Part shown: in pieces, positions 25,145 through 38,829 of the stretch
Layout of the letters: every line of letters begins with the position of its first letter
How positions within the stretch are numbered: position 1 is the stretch's first letter
Source of the DNA: Ilyonectria destructans
Lineage: Eukaryota; Ascomycota; Sordariomycetes; Hypocreales; Nectriaceae
Length of the DNA stretch: 64,000 bases
Reading direction: 5' to 3'
NCBI GenBank assembly: GCA_020740775.1
Contig: JAHEWK010000001.1
Coordinates: 6,944,001-7,008,000 of the forward strand
Program-made: the position numbers and the translations under genes
Notes under the pieces: model-generated
Database searches by the model: none
Seen by the model: only the letters and a program-made list of their open reading frames with translations
Told to the model about the DNA's origin: nothing

Positions 25145-28100
25145 TCAAACAAGACCGGATGGGACGAGGCCAGTCTTTGCAATGACCTTCTTCGCAAACC
25201 CAGACAATGGATCATTGCTGACAATGTCGAAGACGGAAAGATCGGCCTGGAACTCCTTTAAAAGCCATGTACGGATCTCGATACCGACGAGACTGTCGAT
25301 GCCAAGGGCTGGTAGAGACTTCCTCGGATCCATATCTTCAACATCGGTTTTGATGATCCTCGAAACTCCTTCCAGAACCTGCGCGAGCACAATGTCGTAG
25401 ACCTCGTCTTTAGATGTGGCAGCTGTGAGGAGCTTCTTCCAGTCCTGTGCGTCGTTGGTGCCGTTTGCGCTGGCACCTTGTCGGTCGAGTTGGCTCAGGA
25501 CGGCAAACCGCGAATCCGCAAACCAGTAAGGATCGTTGGCATCCAGCTTGAGAAGCTGGCCGCCGGTAGATGCTCCTAGTGCAACTTGTGTCGGGGCCCG
25601 TCCGGAGATGGCCGCCTTGACAACGTTGAGGACGTCAGTCTCATCCATACCCAGCAGACCACCGTCCTTCAATAGTTGAAAGACTTCGCCTCGTTCCGTC
25701 GACACACCGATTCCAACTACTAAACTGAGATTGATGCTCGTCGCAGCTAGTCCCGAAGCTGCGCGATGATGCATGAGAGCATCCTGGTATGTGTTTCCTG
25801 CGTTGTAGTTGGCCTGGCCACGCGACCCAATGATTCCTGCGATTGACGACAAACACACAAAGAAATCCAGGTCTGCGGGCAGAAGCTCATGCAGGTTCCG
25901 CGTCGCCAGAAATTTAGGGCGAAGTGATAAATTCCAATCTGTCACCGACATGTTGCTGTAGATGCCATCCTGGAACCAAACCGTTAGATCGGATCGTAAG
26001 AAACTCTCAGTATCGTGGAAGTAACTTACCCTTAAATCCATAGCACAGTGGATCACTCCCTTGATCGATGGGAAACGTTGCTTTACCTCTTTGATGACAG
26101 CCTCCAGTTGAGACTTTTCAGCGACGTCAACCGAAATTGCGGTCGCCGATACACCTTGGGACTGGAACTCCTTCAGAAGCAATCTATCTTCAGGGCGGGA
26201 ACTTCCTGATCGGGACAAGAAGATCAAATGTTTGGCACCCCTTTCGACCAGCAGTTTTGCGATGGATCGACCGATTCCACCAAGACCACCAACAAGGATG
26301 AAGGTGCTCTCTTGGGACAGGCGAAAAGATCCGAGGCCTTCTGGGACGACCTTGAAAGACAGTTAGTAACATGTAAAATTATCTAACAACAAATTGTAGA
26401 ACGCACCGGAATAATGTCATCAAGCTGTGGACTTAGAACGATCTTGCCAATGTGACCTCCACTTTGCATGAGTCGGAATGCCTTCTCCGCGTCCCCAAAC
26501 GAGTAGCGTAGCAGGCTGTTCAGAGGAGCGATAGCACCCTTCTCAAGGAGCTGAACCACTTGGGTCCCGATCTTCTCGAATCGGTCGGGATAATCGATGA
26601 CTTGTGTGAGGATGTCAAGGCCAGCAAAGGTGACGTTGTTCAGGAATGGGCGCATCTCCAGGCCGCTGTTGTCATAGATATCACGCTTTCCAAGCTCAAT
26701 GAATCGACCAAAGGGTGCAACGCAGAGCCATGTTCTACGGAGTGCCTCTTGTGCCAGCGAGTTGAGCACAACGTCAACGCCCTTTTGGCCCGTCAGCCTG
26801 AGGATGCCGTCAGAGAAAGAATAGTCCCGGCTGTTGAATATGTGCGACTCTCTGATTCCATACTCCTCGATAAGGAATCTTTTCTTCTTCTCGGAGGAGA
26901 CTGTGGCAAAGATCTCTGCGCCGATGAACTGGGCAAGCCGGATGGCGGCCTGGCCGACTCCGCCAGCGGCTGAGTGAATCAAGACAGATTCACCAGGCTG
27001 GAGTCGGCCAACATCGATCAGAGAATGAACAACAGTAGCGTATGTGCACATCAAAGAAGCGGCCTCTTCGTCGCTCACGTTCTCGGGGGTCTTTTGGAAC
27101 GTCCGGGGGTCGACTCGAACACGGGTCTGGAAGCAACCGGCATGCATACCAAAGACACGGTCGCCGACATTGAACTTCTGAACGCCATTCCCAACCCATG
27201 AAACAACTCCGGCGCATTCTATGCCCAGCGTCAAGTCTTCCATCTGGCCCATGGCCACCATGACGTCGCGGAAGTTCAAGCCCACCGAGGAGACTTGTAT
27301 CTCAATCTCCCCATCGGCAAGGGGGCCAGACAAGCTTGGGATAGGAAGATACTCCAGAGTGTCAAGTAGTCCAGCTTCTCGGATAGACAGTTGGAGGGTT
27401 TGGTGGGCTTGTTTGAAAGGAATCTTAACAACTGGGAGAGAGCTTCCAGATTTTGACGAATCCAACAAGGCCTTCAGGTCTGGATGCGGCACGAGACGCT
27501 CAACTAGCACGTTGCCCCCATGAACCACATACTCCGAGTCTGTAGCCTCTCCCAGGATCTTACTGGAGATCTTCTCCACGACCCGAAATATGGTCTTGAT
27601 ATTGAGTTCCGCGTCAAGAGGGGCAGTCGGGTCGAGTCCCAGGGTAGTAAAAGATATCTCCGGGTGCTCGGCTCTGATGGTCCTGCCAAGACCCTTAACG
27701 AGACCCCTAGTTTCGCTGTCCACGGTCAACCACAATGTTCCGAACGAACCAAGGAACAAGGAACGGAGTTTGCAGAAGGAATCCTCGTCTAGATTCTCTA
27801 GGATGGAAATATCAACATCGAGCGCCGCAACAGTCAAGTACGGAGAGGTTTGTTCTGGAATGTCGCCAAAGGGCGCTTTGACAACATCATAGCTCTGCGC
27901 TCCCAGGTCGCGCTCGACTTGGTTGATGGCGCGACCGAGTCCCTCGGAGGGGTTTTGCGGCGTGATAATAAGAACCTTTCGGACTGTGGGTTCCAGTTCG
28001 AGTTTCCGGTGTGCAACAATGAAGCTTGGCGAGCCAGAAATGTCGATTTTGGTCGAGGTGAAACCCGCAGATGCTAGGATTTCGTCCGTGATGAAGTCGC

Positions 28101-31100
28101 GGAGAGTGCCAGTGGAGCTGCTCGCAATCAACAAGACTCCCCAGCTAGGATATGTTAGCCCGATTACAAACGACGTCTTTAGGAAAGACTATGCAGATAA
28201 CTTACGGCTTCAAGAGCTTCTTGATAGTCGTCAAGACTGCTGAGTAATAATCACCGTCATGTTCAGGGGTAGTGTCAAAGACCACTATGTCACGAGAACC
28301 ATCTTCAACACCCTGTAGACTAGGGTCCTGAGATAGATCCAGCTTCTGGTACTGAATTAATGGCTTCCATGCGGCAGCCAGGGAAGGCAGACTATCGATG
28401 CTCGGCCCCTCGAGCGGACCCGCCAGCACAACAGACCCAACGCGTTCATTGACCTTGTCCTCGGCCGGGAGCGATGCCAAAGCATTCGTAAGGAGACTTC
28501 CAGACGATATGTTGTACTCGAGAATATCAAGAGCTGGGTGTACATGCGCGAGCAAGGCTATGTAATTGCCCAACTTCGTAATCAAGTCCGGGCCTTGAAG
28601 GAGTCGTTCAAGCTGAGCAGCATCCGCGAATTCCACGTCTAGCGCCATGTACGGGATAATGGGGACATGGCTGAGAGACTGGCCTTCCGACGTGGAAACC
28701 TCTGGTGATGCGCCACGAAGAGGCACCGTCTGACATCCGCGGAGAGCGATCAGGGGCTTGCCTAGGTCGTCGCCGAACGCGATGACATCACTCAACATGT
28801 TGAGAGCACCATGTTTTCTCGACGATGTGAATCCATGATAAGTGGTGCCGCTGGAAGAGTCAAAGTCTGCTGATACATATAACGACGCAGCAGAGACAGG
28901 AACTCTTGCTTTGAGCCCAGTATCATCGCCCGTGCTAGAGATCAACAGATGGATGAATACGTCGAGGACTGCTGGGTGGATTAGATGAGGAGGCTCCCAT
29001 TTTTTGGGATACCATTCTTTCGTGTCAAGAACCTCCATCGAGAAGTGGGATTTATCTTGGAGGAGGTTAAGCGCCTTGACGCCACGGAATGCTGGCCCGA
29101 GATTAAATCCTGAATTTTCCATCTTTGCATAGAAGACTGAAGGGTCAAGGCTCGGCAAGCCGTCTTGCACAGTCTGGTCATACATTTCCTTGAGCTGAGA
29201 GTCGGTTGCAGCCTCCTCGTCCAGGAATGCAGTGTTGGCATCTTCCTGCTTGTATGAAGTCGCGATGAGACCTGTACAGTTGGTCGTCCAGGCGCCGCTC
29301 TCATTTCGGCTGGAAACTTGGAATTCTGTCCAATGCGACGCGGTTGAATTAGGTCCAGAGCGCCATGGCGAAAGCTGCAGTCTCGTTTCAACCGTCTGAT
29401 CTAGCGCCACGACCAAGGCACTTCGAATGTTGATATCGAGAATGTGGTAGCCCGAAACATCCGTTCGCGTCTCGACCTGGCGTGTTGCCTCGATTGCCAT
29501 GACGATCATACCAGCCATGGGGTAGATAGGAGTGCCTTGGAACTGGTGGTGTTCAATCCATGGCTGCTCCGCGATGCGGAGGTAGTTGCGCCAGGCGGGT
29601 TCAGCCTCGGTTGATCGATCGTCTCTCGTACCGAGCAATTCTAGTCGTGGATAATTCCTTTGCTTATAGGCAGAGAGAGCAGCCGACTCATGCCAATAGC
29701 TGTTGGACGTGTTCCACGCATAAGGTGGGAGATCTACCAGTGCAGATATGCCACCATAAACGTCGCCATAAGCATTCGCCAGGGGAACGTTAACGGGGTG
29801 ACCAAGAACAAGAAGTTCCCCAACCACCTCCAAAGTTGTTTGAACAGCGTCCTGCTTTCTCTTGATCGCCGAAAAGTAGCGAGGGGCCGCGCTTTTCCCA
29901 CTGATGCTATCCAGAATCTGCTTCAACGGTCCCTGGAGCGCAGCATGTGGTCCGATCTCGACCATTGCATCGGCGCTTCCCTTCTTCCCTGCGGCCTTTT
30001 GCTTCCCCAAAGCACCTGTTTTCGCTGCCTCCGTGACTGCACCGGAGAAGTTGACGGGGCTGACCAAGTTGGCGACCCAGTATGAAGGCCCCAGCTCGGT
30101 GCCATCGATGATCTTGGCCGACACCGAAGAGAACATACGAACGTCAGAACGTCCTGGCTTAAGCTCCCATGCGTCTGCCAGTGAGTTGAGATACTCCTGA
30201 GAGATCAGCTGCATGTGATGGGAGTGATACGCTGTTGATACACGAAGCTTTCTGGCAAAGATATCATCCGCTTGCAAGAACTTCAAGACCTCTTCGATGC
30301 CCTCCACGTCGCCCGACAGTGTAACACTGGATGGGCTGTTGATACAAGCGACCAAAACCTTGCCCGCTGTCACTCGGCTGACGTATTCGCTCACAGCTCC
30401 AGCACCCAATCCTACGGCGGCCATTGAACCTGTTTTTGTGATCCGACTCGTGAGAAAACCTCTGAAGTAGGCGATTCTCATGGCGGCTTTCTTGTCAAAG
30501 GCACCCTTGGCATATGCTGCGGCGATCTCTCCACTCGAGTGGCCAATGGTTACCTGGGGTCGTATATTCCAACTCTCCAGAAGATCGATGACACCAAGTT
30601 GGAGAGCAGTGCAAGCTGGTTGGCTGATGACAGGAAGATCAATCTTCGATTCCTCGGCGCTGCGATTCAACTCTTCAACCAGGTCCCAAGTACAGCCAAA
30701 TGATTTGAGGTATGCACTCGACGAACTAAGAGACTGTCGGAAAACTGAGTATTTCTGAAGAGACCTGCCCATGGCAAACCATTGCGCGCCTTGCCCGGTG
30801 AAAATGAAAGTCAGAGTCCGCTGCTTGGGCACTCGTGCCGCCTGGGTCGATGTACCATCAAGAGCTTGTTGTAGCTCCTCTATCGTCGATGCTGCGACGG
30901 ATGTCTTCCAGGGATGATTCCACCTCTTCTCAGATAGTGTGTAAGCTAGACGGTGCAAAAATCGCTCCTCAGGTTCGTCCTTTACAACAGCCTCGGCGAG
31001 ATAGGCCTGGAGACTTTGGCTGAGTCGAGCAATGCCAGACTCCTCATGAGAAGAGAGAACAAATAGCCGTGGGGTGCTCCCAGGCTTGAGTGTCTCTCCA

Positions 31101-32724
31101 TTCTGGGAGTGACCATTTGATCCAGTTGAAGTCAAGACATTGGAGGTGACGCAATGAACCTTAGTATTGTGGCGGGCTTGAAGATTATGAGTCTTGAGGA
31201 AGTGATAAGCATCGTCCAGTACAGCGTGGGCGTTGGCTCCACCGTATCCGAAACTGTTGATGCTGGCACGTCTGAGCCCCGTAGGCCACTTTTTCGTAGT
31301 CGTCGGGATGTCGATCTTCCAGTCGTCAAGTCGAATCTTGGGGTTGACTTTCTCGAGGCCGTATGTCGGTGCAATCAAGCCACTCTCAAGGCTGTATATA
31401 GTCTTTACGAGGCCAGCAATCCCGCTTGCACCCCCCAAATGCCCGATGTTGCTTTTGACAGAGCCAACGTACACGGGACGCTGTCTAGTGGGACCAAAGA
31501 CGGAGCCAATAACGGAGCACTCGATAGGGTCACCCACCTTTGTACCGGTGCCGTGAGCCTCGAAGTAGTTGGTCTTGCCAAAGCTCAGGCCAGCCGAAGC
31601 ATACGTCGATCGGATTAATTCCTCTTGTCGTGAGGCTGATGGCTGGGTGATGCCGAGAGTTCGACCGTCTTGGTTGCTGCCCGTGCCTCTAATGACGGCG
31701 CGGATGGTGTCACCATCTTTGATAGCCTTATCCAGTCGCTTCAAAACAACGAAGCCACCTCCTTCTGCGCGCGCATATCCGTTCGCAGAGGCATCGAAGG
31801 AGTGGCATTTATCGTCAGCACTGAGAAACGACATCGAAGACATGAAAACACCAAAGTTCGGAAGCAGATGCAACCCCAGGCCTCCGACCAAAGCCTATCG
31901 AATAATGTGAGTTACGTATCAGCAGTGAAGATGTGGGAATCGTACCGAATCGCTTTCGCCATTTTGGATGCTCTGGCTTGCAAGATGCAACGCAGTCATT
32001 GAAGATGAACAGGCTGTGTCAATGGTGATACTCGGACCCTTAAGGTTGAAAAACCATGAGATGCGATTTGATAGTAGTGCCGGTCCTGTGCCAGTTGCAG
32101 TGTATTTCGGGGCGCTGTCCATGTCATATGCTTGCATATCCCAGTAATCATGCTGGCATGCTCCCACGTAGCACGACATGCGCTGGTTGGCCACTTGATC
32201 AATTTTAAGACCAGCTAGGATGGGTCAGTCAAAAGCCGACAATGAAATTACAATGCTCACATACCATTTTCGAGACCCTCGTAAGCAAGTTCCAGTAGAA
32301 TTCGTTGGACCGGGTCCATGCCCTTTGCTTCCTCTGGAGTGATGGAAAAGAAGCCGGCGTCGAAACGATCGATGGCTTGTTTCAAGAAGTAGCCTTTCTT
32401 GGAGTTAGAGGTCCCAGCTCGGCCGCCATCTGGGTGGTAAAAGCCGTTTACGTTGAACCGGCTCTCGGGTACTTCTCCTAGGGCACTCTTCCCGTCCTTG
32501 AGCAGGTCCCACAGGCGTCGGGGTGTTGTGCCATCGCCGGGAAATCTTCCAGAGACACCAATAATGGCAATTGCCAATGAGGGGTCGCCGTCTTGAAATG
32601 GAGTTATGTTGTCGAGGCCTCCATCCGGAAGTGATAGATGCTCTTGGGTACCATTAGAAGCCCCATTGGTAGTGCCGTTTTGACTCCCGTTGTAGGCACC
32701 ATTCGTGCCGTTGGAAAGCGTCAT
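25145..32724 (-). CDS. FUB1: Highly reducing type I polyketide synthase; FUB1 homologue
   Basis: Six exons on the minus strand: 32724-32265, 32214-31946, 31894-28206, 28144-26407, 26350-26030 and 25969-25145, giving 2433 residues. The ketosynthase has its Cys near 222 (DTACSSS) and His near 357 (EAHGTGT) and 395 (SNIGHLGG). The acyltransferase Ser is near 696 (GHSSG). The dehydratase His is near 1026 ([10 protein letters not shown]) and its Asp near 1221. The enoyl reductase has its NADP loop near 1866 (SAAGGVGQ). The ketoreductase begins near 2070 (VGGLGGIG) and has a YNAGN Tyr, and the carrier serine is near 2385 (GIDSL). About 400 residues lie between dehydratase and enoyl reductase, but I see no glycine-rich methyltransferase motif, which fits an unbranched product. 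It makes the C6 chain of fusaric acid. There is no thioesterase or reductase domain, so release needs FUB4 and FUB8. The N terminus is Asn/Gly-rich. Confidence 0.94.
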
Positions 32725-33743
32725 GATGCTGCTCCAAGTACACGCAACTTAGGATATCGAGATGTGCTCGTTACAGTGGTGGTACTCGCTGTCCTGGCTG
32801 ACTGAAAGGTAGAATTGGTGACAAATGTTGGTATCTGCTCGAATACAGTGTAATTGTGTGGGATTATGACCATTTTGAGGCATCTTGTACCCTTGAATAA
32901 TACGCATGCAATCAAGTTCGGTATCGGAGCTTGCCGGTGAAATAACAAGCATTTCTCGTTTACTCGGCGATTGTTCGGAAGTCCTCACTTGAATGGGGGT
33001 TCATTAATGCAACATTCGGAAGATAGCCAGATCGAATCGGAGATTGCGTGATTTTATTCGGCTCCGACGGCACCGCCAGATCTCGCTGCAACATACATGC
33101 TACGGCGAATAATGAACCTCGTGGTCGTAGTACGCGTATGTCGGGTCAGATAGAAGTAGCACAGCACCATGCAGTTGCTCGGGGCGGTTTCCGAGCTTAC
33201 AAAACCCTCCGTTAACCAGGACATTTCGGCGTACAACTCCACCCCGAGGTGAGGGCAGTGATTTGGGTCTGACTTACCCGACTTCTGGCAAGGTGAGCGA
33301 CTGGGCAGTTAATTCATAATTTATCACGACTTGCGTATTTCGCACCAGCATGCACAATGTGCCAAGAAATCCTCCAAGCCTATGATAGATGCCACGCCGT
33401 CAAGTAAAGGTGCCAGTAAATCAAAAACCCAGGTAAAGTTGGGTTTGGGCTCTTTGCTCCGCTATGAAAATGTATGTTTCCTGTCAGTTTGCTTTTAGTA
33501 TGTGGTATTGAGCATGGCGTGTCGGTTACTTTTTAGTATCCATGTTGTGCTTTATTACGCGGCTTTAATCTATCTAAATGGCAGGTTTGAGTATGAAGGA
33601 AAGAGAGAGAGGTATATGAAAATAATTATCCACCTAGTGAGGGGAGGGTTTTCGATTGGGGGTGCCTGTTGGTGCCAGGCGACTCGTCATCACAATGTAG
33701 TGCTCTAACGGCCCACTACAGTAATGAACAGGAACTTAGTCCA
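32725..33743. promoter_or_regulatory. FUB1 promoter / FUB11 3' region
   Basis: About 1 kb between two minus-strand genes. TCGGAG/CTCCGA hexamers lie at 32924-32929, 33037-33042 and 33062-33067, all within 350 bp of the FUB1 start. No gene is recognised. Confidence 0.5.
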
Positions 33744-35527
33744 TCATGCAATGCTGTGGGACCGGGACCTCCAAACCTCCTCAGCTTCAACCATGGCCTC
33801 GTCTTCGGTAGTGAACTCGTGTTGGGTACGCATTTTTTGAAGAATTTTTGCAGCTTCAGAGGCATATTCGCACTTCATCCGGATTCTACCACCGTATGTG
33901 TAAAATAAAAACGGGAAGGGAACACAGGCAATTGCTAGGAATGCTGGGATAGAGCTAGCCCAGTGGATTCCCAAATTCTCATACATTTTCTGAGTGAATA
34001 GGGGAAACACTGCACCGAATACCGATCGAAGAACTGAGTTAGCCGCCAGGATAGAAGCAGCATAGACGACGTCTACTCCCAATTAGCACAGCGAACTTTG
34101 AAAAAATAATCAAAACTTACAAGAGTCGATTAGGTAATTCAAGAGCGATAGAAAAACCATAACAAGGCCACAGGCAAAGAAAACGGAGCCCACGATTGGC
34201 ACGGCCCAGTGAACAGTTGGACCGCACGTCCAAGCGAACCAGAAAAGGCCGACGGGGATCATGATAGATCCCACCATAGCGGGAGGAAGTCTTGCTTCTG
34301 GCTCAACAATGCCCCCTTTGGTAGCTACCAATCGTGTATAACGCTTGTTATCGAATACAGCAGTTAGAGTCGCTAGTACAACTCCAATTGCAGTCCCAAT
34401 AAAAGGCAATCCACCGATGCCTGGGCTCCAGCCTCTCTCTACCTGAAAGACAATAGGGAAGGCTGCAAAGTTCAAGTATAAAGTCCCGTATATGATAGCG
34501 ATGTATACAGAGGTTAGTAAGACAATGGGTTCTTTGAACAGTAAAACCCACGGCCGGGTAAGTGCCGTCTTGATTTGGTGAGCAAGCGATGTTGGTGGTT
34601 TACCAGCATCGATGGTCGAAATGTAGGCTCTATCAGTGATTTTAGAGAGCAGTTGGGCTCGTCGCCGAAGAAGAACAGGGGCATAAGTCTCCGGGACAAA
34701 TAAAGTCCCAAGGATCCAAAGAACGCCTGTGAAAATAGCCATCAAGCCGTGGAGCCAGCGCCAACCCTCTGTCTCACTGAGAAACCCGCCAACAATTGGG
34801 CCTAGTATAGGAATTAGCGGGCATTCAGTGACGTCTTGGCTTCGACAACTTCACCTATAGCTGGTCCCAAGAATGGAGCCATAGCAAACACACTAGTAGC
34901 AAGTCCTCGCTGGGAGGCATTGAACATATCCGCAATGACTCCGCCGGCATTAGTCAATGTTGACGAGCCAGTGGCGCCTGCGAAAAAGCGAAGGACAAGC
35001 AAGGCGGGCATGTTGGTTGCCCCAGCAGCCCCAGCATTGAATGCTGTGACAGCCATCATTGTGATTATGAAGATGCGCTGCCTACCATACAGTTCAGAGA
35101 GAGGAGCCCAGAGAAGTGGTCCAATGGCGAAACCAAGAACGTATAGCGAAACACCAAGAATGGCCACTTCATGAGATACTTCGAAGGTGCGGATGATCTC
35201 TCGTATCCCGCCCGAATAAGCCGAGCTCGCAAATGTGACGGCCAAGGTTGCTACCGCCTGATGGGTAGTGATCATCCACTTCCGGAAAGTCGAGAAGGTG
35301 GTGGCATCTTGGGGATCGTTTGGTAGAAATGCGACAATGAACGGGGTCGCGACGGTTCCATTGCCTGCGTAGTTATGACGCAACGCTGTAGCTTGGTCGA
35401 TATGAGCATGGGCAAAAATCTCAAATTTCTGGAGAATCTTGGAAGTTGCCGCTTGTTGTGGTTCAAGACGACTGTCCGTAATGGTCGTTGAGGACGACGA
35501 CGAGGATGGGGGAGGACCAGCTGTCAT
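33744..35527 (-). CDS. FUB11: MFS drug:proton antiporter (DHA1 type); FUB11 homologue
   Basis: Three exons on the minus strand: 35527-34855, 34801-34121 and 34072-33744, giving about 560 residues. A Ser-rich hydrophilic N terminus precedes twelve predicted membrane spans. The DHA1 motif A is seen in [16 protein letters not shown] after span 2, and a [15 protein letters not shown] segment lies near span 10-11. In Fusarium FUB11 is the proposed fusaric acid exporter and may protect the producer. A second in-frame ATG at 35635 would add 36 residues; I prefer 35527 because it is the nearer to the Ser-rich start. The gene is divergent from FUB12. In this window it lies on the FUB1 side of the cluster, away from FUB10. 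Confidence 0.88.
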
Positions 35528-36251
35528 GACTTCTAGCACGGATGAATTCAAGTCAGCTTTCGGAGAGATCAAGAAAGGATGTAAATCGTTACAATGGCGA
35601 TCTATATTCGAACCATGGTCCTGGTAAGACCGCATTTAATTCAGGTGTTGTGACGTCCGGAAATTGTGTTTCGGCGTTTCTATTTCGGCAATGTCTTTTC
35701 TCCTTCGCGCCGCGGAAACTTTGACATTGTTGCTGCAGTAAGCCGTAGCACACCTGTTTAGTGGGCCCTGATCGACTCATCATGCTGAAGATAGTAAGTC
35801 ACATTATTATTCTGATAAATGGTACTATACCCTTTAGGCCAAATTTAATATTACGGCCCGGGAGGTGGACATGACGAAAGATAGGAGCTTACAGTTCATT
35901 CACGCATCTTTGCTACCCTAGACACGGCGTGGTAGCAACAGCACCCTTGCAATCACCTCTGTACCATTAAGGCCGGGTGACAGGAAATAAACCATGTATG
36001 GTAGAGATAAGGCCGTGAGGGCAGCTAAAATGGATTGACTTGAGCTCTTTACCTACCACCTTCTAATGTAAAATGCAAGAGAGGGGACACAGCCGTAATT
36101 GTGGGTCTCGGCATTATAAAATTCCCTCGCCGCGAATACGAAACGCCGAAAAGCCGAAGCTCAAGACGTCTCCAAGTTCCCCCGCGCTATAAGCACTTGT
36201 TCAAACTCCGCGCCTTCATCATCGGCAATAACAAGAAAGGCATTTGTCAGA
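35528..36251. promoter_or_regulatory. FUB11-FUB12 divergent promoter
   Basis: 724 bp shared upstream region. A TATAAAA element (36115-36121) lies about 130 bp before FUB12. Unlike the other cluster promoters, I find no TCGGAG hexamer here. Confidence 0.45.
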
Positions 36252-38750
36252 ATGGACAACGCGGCCGCCACGACCGAGAAAAGACAATCTGCTTCACGAC
36301 GGCAGCTAAAGCAAGCCGGCCCACCCGGAAAACCTAGCAAGGCATGCGTGCCTTGTCGCGCGCGCAAAGTAAAGTGCGATGCTGCTCTGAAGGGGCTGCC
36401 TTGTAGTGGCTGTGTCAGTAGACAATGCCCTGAAAGCTGCATCCTGTCGGCTCGCAAGCGCCGTAAGAGGTAAGTCAAGTCCGATATCAGTCCCAACCGT
36501 CAAGGCTCATGCTCACTTTGATTTGTCTCAGAACCGAAAGCTCACTCGCCTCCAGGAGGAAGGGCGAAAGGCTAAATCAAAGTGGAGACGTATATGTACG
36601 TGAATGAGATTAACTGTTTCGTTGACTCCTTCTCTTCTTCTTGTTCATTCTTCTTTTCCTTTCGATATGCTTACTGCAAACACACTCTAATCTTACTCCT
36701 AGGTCTTGTCATCCCCCCCGGACTACGCCACAGACAGTGGCCAGTCAACTCATGCAGAAGACCTTGGTTCGGAAAAGCTTGATGAAGCCGCTCGTACCGA
36801 GAGATTCTCTCATTGTAATCCCGCAACTGGATCTTTGGACTGCCCATTACATTACCTCGATGTCCTGAAAGATGCCGTAGATGACACGGCGTCTAACCAG
36901 CAGCATGGGGACCCCATTGATGCCTCCCCCAACCCAAGACAAGAGGATACTTTGACCTCCCAGATCCGACTTTTGTCCAAGCTACCGCAGCTGGATGACT
37001 GCCACAAAGAATTTCTTACCAAGAAAGGAGTCTTTGACTTACCCCCTCAGCGTTACTTGTATTTCACATCCCAACAACCCTACAGTCCCAATTTCTGCTC
37101 ACATATAATTAGGGACGTTCTTATCAAGACTTACTTCACTTATGTCTACCCTTATGCTCCTGTGATTGACAGGATCGATTTCATTCGAAACTATCGGCTG
37201 GGAAACTACTCACTCTTTTTACTGTATGCCATGCTGGCGACTGCAACTCTTCACGCGCCGCCAGATGTGATCTCCGGGTGTGGATTTGAGGATCGATCGA
37301 CCGCGCAAGCATCTTTCACTGCAAAGGCCACCCTGCTCCACGACTTTCACTTCGAGAGTGATGTCCTGTCAATGCTACAGGGCTCTATCGTCTTGGGCGT
37401 AGTTATTCTCTACCATTCGACGGACAAGGATTTTCATTACTGGTTCTACAACTCTACCCGCCTTGCTGTAAAGCTTGACATTCATAAAATGTAAGCCATA
37501 TTTAGGTTGTCGAACGAAATGTTCACTTGGATCAGCAGCTAACCTAGTGACAGCTATATTCGAGACGACAAATCGAGTAGATTCTCCAAACTCTATAGAA
37601 GGATTTGGTTGGTTCTTTACGTATGTCGTTAGCTGTACTTGTGCTACGGATGAACGGTTACTGACTTAGCTTACTGGAAGTGCCGAGATACCTTTTTTCA
37701 TTTACTATCTGGCACGCGGACCTTGCAGCTCATCGGCAGCGATCCCCAGATAACGCCAATCACGAAGAATGATTGGGAGCTTGAAGAGAGTCTAGGAGAC
37801 TTCCAATCGCTGCTACTCCCGATATCCAATCAGCAGAAGTGTTCTTTCAGTCTCCATTTTGAATTGTCTCAAATTTGTACGTTTTTCTTTTTAGCTCCCT
37901 CGACGTGTTTAAGCTGATGACAGTATCCGTAGTTGGACGGTTATTGTCGACCATCACCAATGATCCAGGAAAGGATCCAAGACAATTGATCCGACCACTC
38001 GATGCTTGGCGCATGTCTCTGGCGGAGAAGATGCAAATTCGTGACCAATCACCCGACGGCGACATATATTATGCAGAATTACGCGGGACCAGCTACAGGT
38101 TCGAGGTTATTATATGTCGTCTCATTCGACGCCGGTGGCAGTCCCGAGATGTCGAGCGTTGCGAGTGGGCAAAACAAAGGCTACGGTCCGCGATATTCGA
38201 GCTCGACGCTATTGCCGGTAGAATGCTAGCAAACGGCACCATACAGGATTTCCCGGTGTCATTGTACGTACACCTCTCTGCCTTTATTTCGTTCGCCTTC
38301 ACCGTTGTTTCAATATTGACTAGTTCCCTATACTCTAGTATAACTGCTATGCCAACCTTGCTTGCACTACATATAGAGTCAGCTCTGGACACTTCGGAAA
38401 CAGACCTTGTTCGATCAATGTCCCGACTATCCATAAGCCAAACGATGCTAGTCCTTGGAGAACTGAAAGAGATTCCTGTAATCAAAAGAGCCATCCCGAT
38501 TTTCGAAATGGTGCTTTCGAAGAAAGGTCTCTGCTCTGCTCTACATGCCACAGCTGAACGACCTATTCCACAAACCCCAGCGTCCGAATGTAGTCGAAAT
38601 GAGTCAGATGACCCATCGCGAACGCAGTCTGGCGTGTTCTCATTACAGGATGCGCAAGAAGAGTACACTTCATTTCTTGGAGAGTTTATGGACTTTGACA
38701 TGTTAGATCGATGGGAACTTGGGCAGTTAGACTTTCCAGGTACATTTTGA
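36252..38750 (+). CDS. FUB12: Zn(II)2Cys6 regulator with fungal-specific TF domain; FUB12 homologue
   Basis: Six exons: 36252-36469, 36532-36589, 36703-37490, 37554-37620, 37681-37876 and 37924-38750, giving 717 residues. The zinc cluster is in exon 1, with Cys at 32, 35, 42, 51, 54 and 59 or 63, followed by the basic RKRRKR run at the exon end. The middle homology region contains the RLAVKLDIHK and RRIW..LYCRD motifs of the fungal-specific transcription-factor domain, typical of CTF1-type regulators. In Fusarium FUB12 is the second cluster regulator, linked to forming fusaric acid derivatives. It is divergent from FUB11 and ends the cluster here. Intron 5 (37877-37923) was chosen because it keeps the frame and has a GCTGATG branch site. 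Confidence 0.88.
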
Positions 38751-38829
38751 GTGCAATACGGTTAAGGGGGATCACTCTAGATATTTGGGCTCCCTATATT
38801 TGACAACCTGGCTCATACTTGTCTCTAAC